Below are positions 29,356 through 38,342 of a DNA stretch of 64,000 nt, one piece after another. Location: positions 744,001-808,000 of the forward strand of contig NZ_CP015520.1 in assembly GCF_001647085.1 (NCBI RefSeq). Direction: 5' to 3'. A program made the translations under genes and the position numbers. The number at the start of each line of letters is the position of its first letter. Positions within the stretch are counted from its first letter, which is position 1. This stretch comes from Thermococcus piezophilus. Lineage in GTDB: Archaea; Methanobacteriota_B; Thermococci; Thermococcales; Thermococcaceae. The notes beneath the pieces were generated by a model. The model was not told the DNA's origin. It worked only from the letters and a program-made list of their open reading frames with translations, and ran no database searches.

Positions 29356-29703
29356 TCACCCCCATATCAACAGCACTCCCATGACGAAGGCAGTAACTAT
29401 GACGAGGTAGCTCACGTAGTCGGTCAGCAGTCCGGTATGGTCGGCCTTGAGGGCGGTGAAGAAGCGCTTGAGCGCGTAAGTAAGCCCCCACATGACATTC
29501 CTGCCGGTGTAGTGGCCCTCGAGATGCTCGAAGCCTGGAATCACCTTGTCGGAGTCTTCACCGCTTATGAATATCTTCGTCCCGTCACCGACTTCCCTCG
29601 TCCCCATGCCGGATTTAGCGGCCCACCTCTCGAGTAGCCACGCTAAGATGAGTCCGATGATAAAGACAAAGACGAAGTAGAGGGCATCCCAGTAGCCGAA
29701 CAT
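29356..29703 (-). CDS. mbhI: Mbh subunit MbhI
   Basis: About 115 residues. Two membrane helices, FVFVFIIGLILAWLLERW near the start and VSYLVIVTAFVMGVLLIW at the end, flank a soluble loop. In the known Mbh structure this subunit bridges the antiporter part (MbhA-H) and the hydrogenase part (MbhJ-N). The ATG at 29703 is three codons inside the longest open frame and overlaps the end of mbhH. Confidence 0.88.
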   Translation of the reverse strand: MFGYWDALYFVFVFIIGLILAWLLERWAAKSGMGTREVGDGTKIFISGEDSDKVIPGFEHLEGHYTGRNVMWGLTYALKRFFTALKADHTGLLTDYVSYLVIVTAFVMGVLLIWG

Positions 29704-29704
29704 T

Positions 29705-31249
29705 TCACGCACCCCCTAAGACAGTGCTTACGTAGGCCAGCTGATTCTCAAGGGCCTTCACGGCTGGAATCATGATTTTCTCGCTTATCTGCCACGGGAA
29801 GAGGCCCATGACGATAATGGCAACCACAAGGAGTATTATCGGCCAGAGCATCGTTCCCTCGGGGTCTTTGGCCTTCATGACACTCTCACTGGGCCTTCCG
29901 AAGAAGGTGTAGAGCACCCTTACGTATGCGGCGGTACAGAAGGCTGTTCCGATTATGGCTATCGCACCCAGTATCGGGTTGAATATCGCCGAGCTTTCAT
30001 AGATGAGCCACTTGCTCGCGAAGCCGTTGAGGGGCGGCATTCCTATTATCGCGGCCGCACCAATCAGGAAGGCGAAGGTCGTCTTGGGCATGGTTTTTGC
30101 TATTCCGCTCAGCTCGTTGAGGTTCCTCGTTCCGAGCTGGTGGATTACCGCTCCTGCGACAAGGAAGAGGAGGGCCTTCATGAGGGCGTGGTTGAAGGTG
30201 TGGTAAATAGCTCCCGCCATTGCTATCTCGCCGGTCTGGCTTCCATAGGCAGCTAAACCGATTCCAAGGCCGAGGAGGATGTAGCCTATCTGTCCGACTG
30301 AAGAGTATGCTAAGAGCCTCTTCATGTCGTTCTGGATTACCGCCATCGCGTTGCCGATTACCAGCGTTATACATGCGAAGATGATGATGACCCACCCGAC
30401 GGTCTTCACGCTTATGCTTGCCCCATAGATGCTGAAGAGTATTCTGGCCAAGGCGTAGATTCCGCCTATCTTGATGACGAGACCTGAAAGCATGGCACTT
30501 ATCGAGCTCGGCGCTGCCGGGTGGGCATCTGCCAGCCACATGTGGACTGGGGAAGCACCACTCTTGAAGAGAAGTCCCGCTATGAAGAGCGCCAGAGCAA
30601 CCTTGGCCGTAACGCTAGGGCTTTCAGCGAGCTTCAAAGCGAGATAGCTCATAGTGAGCGTTCCGTACTGGCCGTAGAGGAGCGCTATGCCGAGCAGGAT
30701 GAAGGCACTTGCTATCGAGCCGACGAACATGTACTTGATACCGGCTTCAATGCCCTCCCACGTGTCGTTCCTGAAAGCCACCAACGCGTAGCTGGCGATG
30801 CTCATTATCTCTAGGAAGACGTAGAAGTTGAAGAGGTCACCGGTTATGGCTATGCCGAGCATTCCAAGCTCGAGGATTATGATAAGGGTGTAGTACTTGT
30901 CGAGGCCCGTGTCGTGCTTCATATAGCCGAGGGAATAAAGCACGGCCAGGAAGCTCACGAGTGTTACCATGAAGACCATGAGAGCCCCAAAGAGGTCCAC
31001 TTCCCAGACTATCCTTATCGGGAAGTTAGCCTGTCCGAGCGGGCTCTTGGCACCGAGGGTGTAAACGATTATCCCCCTGTTCTCCCAGACGCTGTAGAAC
31101 ATCGCCGAGCCGACGGCGAGTGTTGCGCCGCTGATTATGACGGCCCATGCTTCCCTGGACTTTCTTCCCAGAAGGTTCACCATGGGCATTGAGAACGCTC
31201 CGAAGAGCGGAATGATTATGAGGTATGGAAGTATTGCCTCGCCATTCAT
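29705..31249 (-). CDS. mbhH: Mbh antiporter subunit MbhH (MrpD/NuoN-like)
   Basis: 514 residues, about 14 membrane helices. Proton/sodium-channel marks: LEIMSIASYALVAFR, the lysine-bearing helices (GLLFKSGASPVHMWLADAHPAAPSSISAMLSG), and HTFNHALMKALLFL. It builds the Na+/H+ gradient when H2 is made. A single base overlaps with mbhG at the ATG (31249 vs 31246). Confidence 0.95.
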   Translation of the reverse strand: MNGEAILPYLIIIPLFGAFSMPMVNLLGRKSREAWAVIISGATLAVGSAMFYSVWENRGIIVYTLGAKSPLGQANFPIRIVWEVDLFGALMVFMVTLVSFLAVLYSLGYMKHDTGLDKYYTLIIILELGMLGIAITGDLFNFYVFLEIMSIASYALVAFRNDTWEGIEAGIKYMFVGSIASAFILLGIALLYGQYGTLTMSYLALKLAESPSVTAKVALALFIAGLLFKSGASPVHMWLADAHPAAPSSISAMLSGLVIKIGGIYALARILFSIYGASISVKTVGWVIIIFACITLVIGNAMAVIQNDMKRLLAYSSVGQIGYILLGLGIGLAAYGSQTGEIAMAGAIYHTFNHALMKALLFLVAGAVIHQLGTRNLNELSGIAKTMPKTTFAFLIGAAAIIGMPPLNGFASKWLIYESSAIFNPILGAIAIIGTAFCTAAYVRVLYTFFGRPSESVMKAKDPEGTMLWPIILLVVAIIVMGLFPWQISEKIMIPAVKALENQLAYVSTVLGGA

Positions 31250-31605
31250 CCCCTCAACCTCCTTAGAGCTCTCACGTCAAGGCTTCCGTAGTGTCTGTAG
31301 GCGTTTATCGTGAGCGCAACCGCGAGCGAGAGCACACAGACGCCGATGACTATGCTCGTGAGGACCAGCGCCTGGGGAAGCGGGCCGACCATCGGGCTCT
31401 TGAGAGTCTCGTAGCCGGTGTAAATCGGCGCGGTCGGAATCTGGTTCAGCTCTATGCGGTAGCCGAGGCTGATGAGGAGCAGGTGTATCCCCGAATCTAT
31501 GATATCAAGCGCTAAAATCAGCTTGATTAGGTTTCTCTTTGCCAGAAAGGCGTAGATTCCGAGGGCTATGAGCAGGAACGCGGTGATGAACTGGAACTGA
31601 ATCAT
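31246..31605 (-). CDS. mbhG: Mbh antiporter subunit MbhG (MrpC/NuoK-like)
   Basis: About 119 residues with three helices; LIKLILALDIIDSGIHLLLISLGYR and PLPQALVLTSIVIGVCVLSLAVAL are typical of MrpC/NuoK. The ATG at 31605 overlaps the end of mbhF. The longer frame adds three residues. Confidence 0.93.
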   Translation of the reverse strand: MIQFQFITAFLLIALGIYAFLAKRNLIKLILALDIIDSGIHLLLISLGYRIELNQIPTAPIYTGYETLKSPMVGPLPQALVLTSIVIGVCVLSLAVALTINAYRHYGSLDVRALRRLRG

Positions 31606-32066
31606 GACTTCCACCTCCTGTAAAGTGCTATCGTTGTTAGTGCACTAACGAGTCCCGTGAAGACCTTCAGACCGACAGCCAAGTTCATTATCGGCAGGTA
31701 TCCCGCCGAGAGGAGCGTTCCGGGCTGGCCGTTGAAGAAGGGCCCGTTGTGCCAGAGCGTGTTGTAAAAGAACGCAACCCCCATACCGAGCATCGCCACC
31801 CCTAGGAAGGTCAGGCCGCCTATGCCTTCTAGGGCCGAGTAGAGGCTCTTGTTGTATTGCTCCTTCATCTCGTCGAGGCCGAATGCAACCAGGAATAATA
31901 TTCCCGCTCCCGCTATGGTGGCACCCCCCTGGAAGCCACCACCCGGTGTCAGGTGACCGTGCACTACTATGTAGGTACCGAAAATTCCTATGAGCGGGAT
32001 TATAGCTCTAGCAGTCGTCTTCACGATGAGACCCATATCGTCCCCGCACCCCGGTTTGCAGGTCAT
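31602..32066 (-). CDS. mbhF: Mbh antiporter subunit MbhF (MrpB C-terminal type)
   Basis: 154 residues, four helices. The MrpB signature HGHLTPGGGFQGGATIAG is at ~35-53. The ATG at 32066 overlaps the mbhE stop (ATGA); that start adds a Cys-containing MTCKPGCGDD leader, and M11 (32036, after GGGGACGAT) gives a start closer to family members. Which is used is open. Confidence 0.92.
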   Translation of the reverse strand: MTCKPGCGDDMGLIVKTTARAIIPLIGIFGTYIVVHGHLTPGGGFQGGATIAGAGILFLVAFGLDEMKEQYNKSLYSALEGIGGLTFLGVAMLGMGVAFFYNTLWHNGPFFNGQPGTLLSAGYLPIMNLAVGLKVFTGLVSALTTIALYRRWKS

Positions 32067-32359
32067 GCCTCATCCCTCCTCCAGGGCCTTAGAAGGGCTA
32101 TCGCACCGGCTATAGCTGTGAACAAAACGGTGGCCTCCCCAATCGTATCGTATCCACGGTAGTCGAACACGATGTCGGTGACTATGTTCATACCGCCGAC
32201 CTCCTTGAGGCCGTGGGTGATGTAGTAGTTGTCTGTATAGCGGAGCGCGAGCCACTCGCTACCGCCGGGGCCGAACTTGAGACCGTAGTTGGGGTTCGCT
32301 ATATAGAGGAGTGCCCCCAGAATGAACAGCAGTGAGAGATAAGCTATGGTTCTTTTCAC
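32063..32359 (-). CDS. mbhE: Mbh antiporter subunit MbhE (MrpB N-terminal type)
   Basis: About 98 residues: an N-terminal helix, a soluble loop, then DIVFDYRGYDTIGEATVLFTAIAGAIALL, the pattern of the MrpB/MnhB N-terminal partner. GTG 32359 follows GGGAGGTGG; the longer frame adds five residues. Confidence 0.9.
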   Translation of the reverse strand: MKRTIAYLSLLFILGALLYIANPNYGLKFGPGGSEWLALRYTDNYYITHGLKEVGGMNIVTDIVFDYRGYDTIGEATVLFTAIAGAIALLRPWRRDEA

Positions 32360-32619
32360 GGTTCCACCTCCCATCTCTCGGTCTTCGCTATGCCGTAAAC
32401 CACAACAGCCGTAACCACACCTGCTCCGACGGCCGCTTCGGCTATGGCAACGTCAGGTGCGTGAAGCATGTAGAACTCAAGGCTCAGGAGCAGGCTCATA
32501 GCGGCCGACATGAGTGCAGCAGCCAGCAAGTCCCTGAAGCGAATCGTGAGATAGGCCGTGATCAGGACGCTGATAAGAATAATAGCCTGAATCGCCATAT
32601 CAATCGTTAGGGCGTTCAT
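32356..32619 (-). CDS. mbhD: Mbh antiporter subunit MbhD (DUF4040/MrpA C-terminal type)
   Basis: About 87 residues, three helices. RDLLAAALMSAAMSLLLSLEFYMLHAPDVAIAEAAVG matches the DUF4040 domain that in bacterial Mrp is part of MrpA. The ATG at 32619 has GGTGAGGGGG upstream and overlaps mbhC by 20 nt. Confidence 0.9.
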   Translation of the reverse strand: MNALTIDMAIQAIILISVLITAYLTIRFRDLLAAALMSAAMSLLLSLEFYMLHAPDVAIAEAAVGAGVVTAVVVYGIAKTERWEVEP

Positions 32620-32980
32620 CCCCCTCACCCCCAAGCTTCCTTTCATACGCATCGACAACCGCTCTGGCCGGCTTGTAGCCGCTCAGGTGTGCAGCTTTGG
32701 CTATTGCATGAGCCCCGACCGGGTTCGTCAGGAGGAGCGCTACCAGCGCCACGAAGCTGTGGAGGGCCATCTGGAGGTACTTTGGGTCGCCGGTGACGTG
32801 AAGCTGGTAAAAGGCGTGGGTGACGACCGCTAAAACCGCGAATATCGTTCCAAACGTGGTGCACTTGGTTGCCCCGTGGAGCCTCGTGTAGACGTCGGGG
32901 AAGCGATGGAGGGCTATGCTTCCGAGGAGGTTGAAGGCGATGTTTATCGCCAGGAAGGCGTAAATCAGGTACTCAATCAT
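32600..32980 (-). CDS. mbhC: Mbh antiporter subunit MbhC (MrpG-like)
   Basis: 126 residues, three helices. LGSIALHRFPDVYTRLHGATKCTTFGT is the MrpG/PhaG signature; NPVGAHAIAKAAHLSGYKP follows. ATG 32980 overlaps the mbhB stop. Confidence 0.93.
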   Translation of the reverse strand: MIEYLIYAFLAINIAFNLLGSIALHRFPDVYTRLHGATKCTTFGTIFAVLAVVTHAFYQLHVTGDPKYLQMALHSFVALVALLLTNPVGAHAIAKAAHLSGYKPARAVVDAYERKLGGEGDERPND

Positions 32981-33240
32981 TTCAATCCCCCCTGCAGGTA
33001 TCTCGCGACTATCAGCGTTCCTATGTAGCTGAGAAGCGCGTAAACGATGGCTATGTCGATGTAGATCGTCCTGTCATAGGCAGCACCGAGAAGGACCATC
33101 CCCGCAACGACGAGGGTGTTGAGAGTGTCAACGCCAACCACCCTGTCTGGAACCGTTGGACCGAGAAGAATCCTGAGTATTGCCAAGAACGCTCCGATGG
33201 ATATTATCAGCGCCGAGTAGAAGAACACTGGTTCAATCAT
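32977..33240 (-). CDS. mbhB: Mbh antiporter subunit MbhB (MrpF-like)
   Basis: About 87 residues, three helices. ILLGPTVPDRVVGVDTLNTLVVAGMVLL is the MrpF signature. The ATG at 33240 overlaps the mbhA stop (ATGA); the longest open frame starts 7 codons earlier inside mbhA. Confidence 0.93.
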   Translation of the reverse strand: MIEPVFFYSALIISIGAFLAILRILLGPTVPDRVVGVDTLNTLVVAGMVLLGAAYDRTIYIDIAIVYALLSYIGTLIVARYLQGGLK

Positions 33241-33743
33241 CTCCCCAACCTCCTTGCCCACTTTTCAAAGGAACCTGAGACTGGCTCCGAGTTCTCCGGC
33301 CTCTCAAGTCCCTCGGGAATGTCAATCCAGTGGACGTAGAGGGCCTTCTCCTCAGGACAGGCATCGATGGTGAGCGTTCCCGGCGTGAGCGTTATCGAGT
33401 TGCTGAGAATCGTGTACTGGGCGTCGTTTTCGAGGTCAACAGGAACGCGCACTATGCCTGGCCTTATCTTGCCGGTTATAACGAGCCAAGCGACGTGGAA
33501 GTTGGCCTTGACCATGCCCAAAAAGAGCGGGCCGATGGAGTAAACTATGAACTCAAGCCATTTTATTGGGTTTAGGAAGCGGCTAGCCTTTTCACCAATG
33601 ATGCCTTTGGTAGTATATGCTACTACCGCCGAGAACAACAGACCGGCTATTAGTTCCTCGCTGCTCCATAATAGTCCGCTGCTGCCTGCTGTCAGCCCCA
33701 GCCAGAGGATGTAGCACCAGATGAAGGCGGCAATAAATGCCAT
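33237..33743 (-). CDS. mbhA: Mbh antiporter subunit MbhA (MrpE-like)
   Basis: About 168 residues. MrpE/MnhE fold: hydrophobic N-terminus, then VPVDLENDAQYTILSNSITLTPGTLTID and the ALYVHWIDIP motif near the end. First gene of the mbh operon. The ATG at 33743 is preceded by GGTGG; the longer frame begins nine codons earlier. Confidence 0.93.
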   Translation of the reverse strand: MAFIAAFIWCYILWLGLTAGSSGLLWSSEELIAGLLFSAVVAYTTKGIIGEKASRFLNPIKWLEFIVYSIGPLFLGMVKANFHVAWLVITGKIRPGIVRVPVDLENDAQYTILSNSITLTPGTLTIDACPEEKALYVHWIDIPEGLERPENSEPVSGSFEKWARRLGR

Positions 33744-33902
33744 CTTTCTACCACCCCACGTTTGGTTCAAAACACCTTTTTACAATTTTGTTTACCATTT
33801 CACAAACCTAATTGGATGTTTACTCTTAAAAGCGTTTTTTTAAAGCTTAGAATTGAAAATAAAAGTATGTAACACCCTGTTTTAAACCAAAGGTTCAGGA
33901 AT
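33744..33902 (-). promoter_or_regulatory. mbh operon promoter region with a possible SurR-like half-site
   Basis: 159 nt of AT-rich sequence upstream of mbhA. On the minus strand it holds TATA-like CTTTAAAAAAA (near 33833) and CGCTTTTAAGAG. GTTTGTGAAAT (33797-33807) is one base off the SurR core GTTTn3AAAC, the sulfur-responsive activator known to control mbh in Pyrococcus. The match is imperfect, so a SurR site is only suggested. Confidence 0.4.
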
Positions 33903-34469
33903 TCAGGGTTTTCGCAGATCAGTTTTTCTGTTCACGTTGAAAAAACTTTCTCTCCATTCAAAGGGGACTTTTTCTATTGTTAAGTAGCAGACATTGGCTT
34001 TTTCTATGGCTCTCTTTATCATATATTCTTCTAAAGCTAGTTGCTTCTCTATAATGTCCAAGAATCCCATAGAATATGCTGCATGCAGTGGTTCTATGTG
34101 CCCATTAATCCAGCGCGGAACGCAGACAGCCTTCTTACTCTTTTGGAAGTACTTGATTATATAATCTACAAACTCAGGCACTATGCGGGGCATGTCCCCT
34201 GCCGTGACGAAAGCGTCCTCTAAGCGTAGAGCAGTATATATTCCTCCAATTGGGCCAACGAGAAGCTCATCAACAAGAACATGGTAGCCAAAGGTTTTCA
34301 GCTTTTCAGCGTTTTCAGGAGAGGCAACGATGACAACCCCATCTATTTCATTTGCTGATTCAAGTCTCTCAATTGTATGAAGGATTAACGGCTTTCCGTC
34401 GATTCTGTACAGAAGTTTGTTTCCACCAAAACGCTTTGACCTGCCTCCCGCTAGAACCGCTCCAATCAA
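33903..34469 (-). CDS. mobA: Molybdenum cofactor guanylyltransferase (MobA)
   Basis: 188 residues. Adds GMP to molybdopterin to give the MGD form used by formate dehydrogenases. Signatures: [17 protein letters not shown] at the start, [18 protein letters not shown] (the GD metal site), and [11 protein letters not shown]. The coding sequence is visibly more AT-rich and uses more lysine and isoleucine than the neighbouring operons, which hints at separate arrival. It is placed between the two hydrogenase operons, and FdhA in the next operon is the likely user. Confidence 0.92.
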   Translation of the reverse strand: MIGAVLAGGRSKRFGGNKLLYRIDGKPLILHTIERLESANEIDGVVIVASPENAEKLKTFGYHVLVDELLVGPIGGIYTALRLEDAFVTAGDMPRIVPEFVDYIIKYFQKSKKAVCVPRWINGHIEPLHAAYSMGFLDIIEKQLALEEYMIKRAIEKANVCYLTIEKVPFEWRESFFNVNRKTDLRKP

Positions 34470-34520
34470 TCCCTTCCCTCCACGTTGGTGCTTTAGTGTG
34501 CCTGAAGAATATAAAAAGGA

Positions 34521-36089
34521 TTAAAGGCCCATCTTCAGCTTTGTCGCGTATTCCAGTGCCGCCTGGATGTAGAGCCTGTAGTCCATGGCCTGGCTTACAG
34601 CGGGGTTAATGTAGTGTTCGATGATGTATGGTGCGAAGAGTCCAAGCAGCAGGCAGATGACTGCCAGTATCAGCAGAACCCCGCTCATGCTGCCATGTTC
34701 CCTGACGGTCGCCTTCTCCTTGGGCTTGCCGAGCCAGATCTCCTGGAACACTCTAACGTAAGCCACCAGTGCAATCACAGAGCTCAGCACAAGGACCATT
34801 GCTAGGGCAAAGCTTTTCTCCATCAAAGCGTTGAAGAGCAACAATTTGCTGAAGAACACGTTGAATGGCGGGATTCCGACGAGGCTCAGCGTTGCTATGG
34901 CCAGGCTGAAGGTGGCGACGGGCATCTGCCTGCCGAGGCCTGCCAGGTCCGAGATGTCCCTTGAGCCAGCGGCATGGATAAAAACACCAGCCGCAAGGAA
35001 GAGTAATGCCTTAGCAATCGCGTGGTTGATGATGTGGAAAGCCGCTGCCTGAAGTGCCAGCTGGGTTCCAACGCCAACTGCCATCACCAGATAGCCCATG
35101 TGCATTACAGTTGAATACGCGATGAGCTTCTTCACGTCGCGCTGAACGTTCATCATGAGGGCACCGAAGAATGCCGAAACCGCACCCAGGACTATCAGGA
35201 TAACGCTGAGGGCGTGGATAATCCCACTGAGCGAACCACTGACTTCGCCGCCGTAGATGGTGTAGAGGAATCTGATGAGTGAGTAGACACCGACGTTGAC
35301 GACCAGTCCGGAGAGTACGGCCGAGATTGAACTCGGCGCTGCTGGGTGGGCTTCTGGCAACCAAAAATGATTCGGAACAATCGCTGCTTTTATAAGAAAC
35401 GCCCACGTTGCCAGAGCCAGAGCAACACCTGAAGCTATCGCGATATTGCCGTAAGTGGTGCCCGCTATCGGGAAGCTCAATCCGTGGATTAATGCGCTCA
35501 AGTTGGCCATGTTCAATGTTCCAAACGCCCCGTAGAGTATTCCAAGCGCGAGGAAGTACATGGTCGTTCCGAGAGCGCCGATAAAGGCGTACTTCAGGCC
35601 GGCGCAGATTGAATCGCCCCTGTCCCTGTAGAACATGACGAGGGCGTATGCTGCAATGCTTGTTACCTCAATCATGACGAAGAGATTGAAAGCGTCGCCA
35701 GTGAGGAGAACGCCGAGTAAACCGGCCTCAAGGCCGAGGTAGAGGGTATAGTACCACTCTAAGCCCTCCTCGTGCTCCAGGTAGCGGTAGCTGTAAATCG
35801 CAATCAGGAACATCAGCACGGCAGTAACCAGGGCGAAGAGGGCGCTCATCCTGTCAACTTCATATATTATTCCCACTGGGGCGGCCCAACCGCCGAAAGT
35901 GTAGATTAAAGGCTTGCTGGAGTTATAAACTTGCCTGAAAAGCTCGTAGGAGGCTAGTAAAGTCAAGCCCGTGCCTATTAGGGCGTAAGCTTGAGTCACC
36001 TTCCTGTTGCCCTTGACTATTATTGACGTGAGCGGGAGAGCAAAGGCGAAGAGTATTGGTATCACAGGGGTGAATCCCACGATGTCCAT
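34521..36089 (-). CDS. mrpD: Mrp-type Na+/H+ antiporter subunit D of the formate hydrogenlyase cluster
   Basis: 522 residues, about 14 helices. MIEVTSIAAYALVMFYRD, the IKAAIVPNHFWLPEAHPAAPSSISAVLSG block and HIINHAIAKALLFLAAG give the MrpD/NuoN signature with the ion-path lysines. Last gene of the antiporter module that follows the formate channel. Paralogous to MbhH but clearly different. Confidence 0.95.
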   Translation of the reverse strand: MDIVGFTPVIPILFAFALPLTSIIVKGNRKVTQAYALIGTGLTLLASYELFRQVYNSSKPLIYTFGGWAAPVGIIYEVDRMSALFALVTAVLMFLIAIYSYRYLEHEEGLEWYYTLYLGLEAGLLGVLLTGDAFNLFVMIEVTSIAAYALVMFYRDRGDSICAGLKYAFIGALGTTMYFLALGILYGAFGTLNMANLSALIHGLSFPIAGTTYGNIAIASGVALALATWAFLIKAAIVPNHFWLPEAHPAAPSSISAVLSGLVVNVGVYSLIRFLYTIYGGEVSGSLSGIIHALSVILIVLGAVSAFFGALMMNVQRDVKKLIAYSTVMHMGYLVMAVGVGTQLALQAAAFHIINHAIAKALLFLAAGVFIHAAGSRDISDLAGLGRQMPVATFSLAIATLSLVGIPPFNVFFSKLLLFNALMEKSFALAMVLVLSSVIALVAYVRVFQEIWLGKPKEKATVREHGSMSGVLLILAVICLLLGLFAPYIIEHYINPAVSQAMDYRLYIQAALEYATKLKMGL

Positions 36090-36100
36090 TTTTCACCACC

Positions 36101-36586
36101 TCACTCGAATATTCTCTTTGTAAACTTCTCAAAGTCGGCGGAGATTTCACTTCTAGCTTCTTCTGGGTCTTCCGTGCTCGTGTCAATCCAGTTCACGTAG
36201 AGGTACTTCTCGTCCATGTCCACCACAACCGTTCCGGGCGTGTTGGTTATGGAGTTCGCCACCAGAGTCTTGGCGTAATCCGTCTTCACGTTAATGGGTG
36301 CTCTAACTATTCCGGGCTCGTACTTTCCACTGAGTATTCTAGCCATCACGTCCAAGTGCGCTTTTGTTTCTGCCACAAGCATGTACCAGAGGAAGTAAAT
36401 TACAGCCCAAAGCCATCTGACCGGATTCAGTGCTTTAGCGTCGTTCTTCACGAGGAACTTGCCCATCAGCAGTCCTACGGCGATTGCGATGATGGCGCCA
36501 GTTGCCAAATCATAGGGCGTTGCAGAGCCAGTGAACAGAATGTAGGTAATGAACGCGAGCAGTGCGGTGGGAATCACACCCCTCAT
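36101..36586 (-). CDS. mrpE: Mrp antiporter subunit E
   Basis: 161 residues. RAPINVKTDYAKTLVANSITNTPGTVVVD and YLYVNWIDTS are the MrpE marks, as in MbhA. Overlaps mrpC by ATGA. In this module MrpE stands near the end, whereas in mbh it is first. Confidence 0.92.
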   Translation of the reverse strand: MRGVIPTALLAFITYILFTGSATPYDLATGAIIAIAVGLLMGKFLVKNDAKALNPVRWLWAVIYFLWYMLVAETKAHLDVMARILSGKYEPGIVRAPINVKTDYAKTLVANSITNTPGTVVVDMDEKYLYVNWIDTSTEDPEEARSEISADFEKFTKRIFE

Positions 36587-36987
36587 ATCTTCTCACCCTC
36601 CAGCGGCGATGAGCGTTTTACACCTATTTCCCTCGCGTCGAGCGTGCCATAGAGCCTGTAGATCTGAACGATTGCAAAGGCTATCAGAACGTTGACAGCC
36701 ATCCCAATGACGACGGCGGTGATTACCAGCGCCTGGGGGAGAGGGTCAACCGCGGTGCTCAGGAAGCTCCCTAATGCGCTCTTCTCAAGGCTCGGGAGGA
36801 TCGGGGGAGCCGTCGGATAGGTCAGGCGGTAACCGAGCATGACCACGAGCAGGTTCGCGGTGTCACCGATGATAGTCAGTGCTATGAGCTTCTTGACGAT
36901 GTTGGGTCTTCTGGCAATTCCGTAGAGGCCGATGAGTAGTGTCATCATGAGTGAAATTACCACAAGGCTCCAGAGGAAGCCTATCAT
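36583..36987 (-). CDS. mrpC: Mrp antiporter subunit C (NuoK-like)
   Basis: 134 residues. NIVKKLIALTIIGDTANLLVVMLGYRL and PLPQALVITAVVIGMAVNVLIAFA. Three membrane helices. ATGA overlaps with both neighbours. Confidence 0.93.
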   Translation of the reverse strand: MIGFLWSLVVISLMMTLLIGLYGIARRPNIVKKLIALTIIGDTANLLVVMLGYRLTYPTAPPILPSLEKSALGSFLSTAVDPLPQALVITAVVIGMAVNVLIAFAIVQIYRLYGTLDAREIGVKRSSPLEGEKI

Positions 36988-37739
36988 TTCTTCACCCCCA
37001 GGATTTTTTTGAATTTTTCTTCTGGGATGCTTAGGAGGAGGAACACTGCTGTAAAGCCGGCTCCAACAGCCAGGAACTCGAAGAGGTTGTAGTAGATTAG
37101 GGAACCACTAATGAGCTGGCCTCCAATTTCAGCAGGGAATATTGGCTGGTTCTGCATGATAAAGCCACCGCTGAGGAGGGGAACCAGAGCAACCAAGGCT
37201 ATGCCAAGCAGTCCAATAGAACGCAGGATTAAAGCCCTGGTTTTATCTAATCCGTGTTCTTCAAGAGCGTACTTGGAATAAGCGGCTATTATGAGGAGTG
37301 GTGCAACGGCCAGTGCTGAACCGCCCTGGAAACCACCACCAGGCGTTAAGTGACCGTGCAGGGCAATCGAAGCCGAGACTGCAAGGATCATAACGACGAT
37401 GACTTTAGTAACAGTCCTAATCGGCAGGGGGAGTGATTCCACCTGCGTTGGCTCCTTTTTAACTTCTTTCTCCTGCTCTTTGGTGAGTCTGAAGATGGTT
37501 AGGCTGCCTATTATTGCGAGGAAGAACACTGCAGTCTCAAAGAGCGTGTCAATACCACGATAGTCCCAGAGGATTGAGGTAACAACCTCAGGACTCTTAG
37601 CAGAATAATCCCCAAAATAACTGTTTTCAAGATAAAACTCGCCAAGGGGTTTGATGTTCTCTGGCTGGGGGACTTGGAAGATGTAAGCCAGCATAATGAC
37701 CGCGATTAGCAAAAAGATAAGCGCAATCCAGCGTTTCAT
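36984..37739 (-). CDS. mrpB: Mrp antiporter subunit B, fused MbhE+MbhF type
   Basis: 251 residues. It joins in one chain what mbh keeps as two proteins: an N-terminal part with ILWDYRGIDTLFETAVFFLAIIG (MbhE-like) and a C-terminal part with HGHLTPGGGFQGGSALAV (MbhF-like), linked by a charged loop (~90-105). Confidence 0.92.
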   Translation of the reverse strand: MKRWIALIFLLIAVIMLAYIFQVPQPENIKPLGEFYLENSYFGDYSAKSPEVVTSILWDYRGIDTLFETAVFFLAIIGSLTIFRLTKEQEKEVKKEPTQVESLPLPIRTVTKVIVVMILAVSASIALHGHLTPGGGFQGGSALAVAPLLIIAAYSKYALEEHGLDKTRALILRSIGLLGIALVALVPLLSGGFIMQNQPIFPAEIGGQLISGSLIYYNLFEFLAVGAGFTAVFLLLSIPEEKFKKILGVKK

Positions 37740-37740
37740 T

Positions 37741-37995
37741 TCACACCACCTCGTACCTTTCGGTCTTGCTTATTACGAAGACAAGCAGGGCGGAGTAAAT
37801 TCCCACGGCTATGGCAACGTATGCCAGGACAATGTCCGGCGCCATCAGGATGTAGAAGGCTATGGCGTAGGCTATTGCTTGGACAGCGGAAAATCCGACC
37901 GCCTTGAGCAGGTCCTTCTCTGTGATGGCCAGGTATGAGAAGACCATACCGAGGACTGCGACGGTAGCTAAGATTAGCAGGTGGATTTCAATCAC
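37741..37995 (-). CDS. DUF4040 antiporter subunit (MbhD-like)
   Basis: About 84 residues, three helices: DLLKAVGFSAVQAIAYAIAFYILMAPDIVLAYVAIAVG is the same domain as MbhD/MrpA C-terminus. GTG 37995 overlaps the mrpG stop (GTGA) with GAGGTGAGA before it. Confidence 0.88.
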   Translation of the reverse strand: MIEIHLLILATVAVLGMVFSYLAITEKDLLKAVGFSAVQAIAYAIAFYILMAPDIVLAYVAIAVGIYSALLVFVISKTERYEVV

Positions 37996-38342
37996 TCTCT
38001 CACCTCCTTGAGGTGGTCGACTTTTGGCTTCCACTCCACGAGCTTGGCCTTGTGAGCAGCGTAGGCCAAAGCGTGAGCGCCCGCTGGTGCTGCGAGGAGG
38101 ACTATTATGCCGGTGATGAAGCTTGCACCAGCGATGGCGTACCTGTGGGGGAGGAAGTCCGCACCGAGGGCAAGCAGGGCAACGCCGAATAACGGCACTA
38201 CTGCTCCTCCAATAGTTCCTACCGTAGCAGCATGTAACCTAACGTAAAAGTTCGGGAATTTTAAGAGTCCAAGGGCACCAAATAAGTCGCAGATGCCACC
38301 AATGACTATCAGGAGCGCTCCTATGTAAAACAGAACGCTCAT
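37992..38342 (-). CDS. mrpG: Mrp antiporter subunit G
   Basis: About 116 residues: FGALGLLKFPNFYVRLHAATVGTIGGA is the MrpG signature, followed by APAGAHALAYAAHKA. The ATG at 38342 overlaps the mrpF stop (ATGA) and has GGGAGG upstream; the open frame back to 38402 lies in mrpF. Confidence 0.93.
   Translation of the reverse strand: MSVLFYIGALLIVIGGICDLFGALGLLKFPNFYVRLHAATVGTIGGAVVPLFGVALLALGADFLPHRYAIAGASFITGIIVLLAAPAGAHALAYAAHKAKLVEWKPKVDHLKEVRE

Noticed and set aside
33744-33902. A firm SurR site upstream of mbh
   Set aside because: Only a one-mismatch core is seen, with no second half at the right distance; kept as weak note only.
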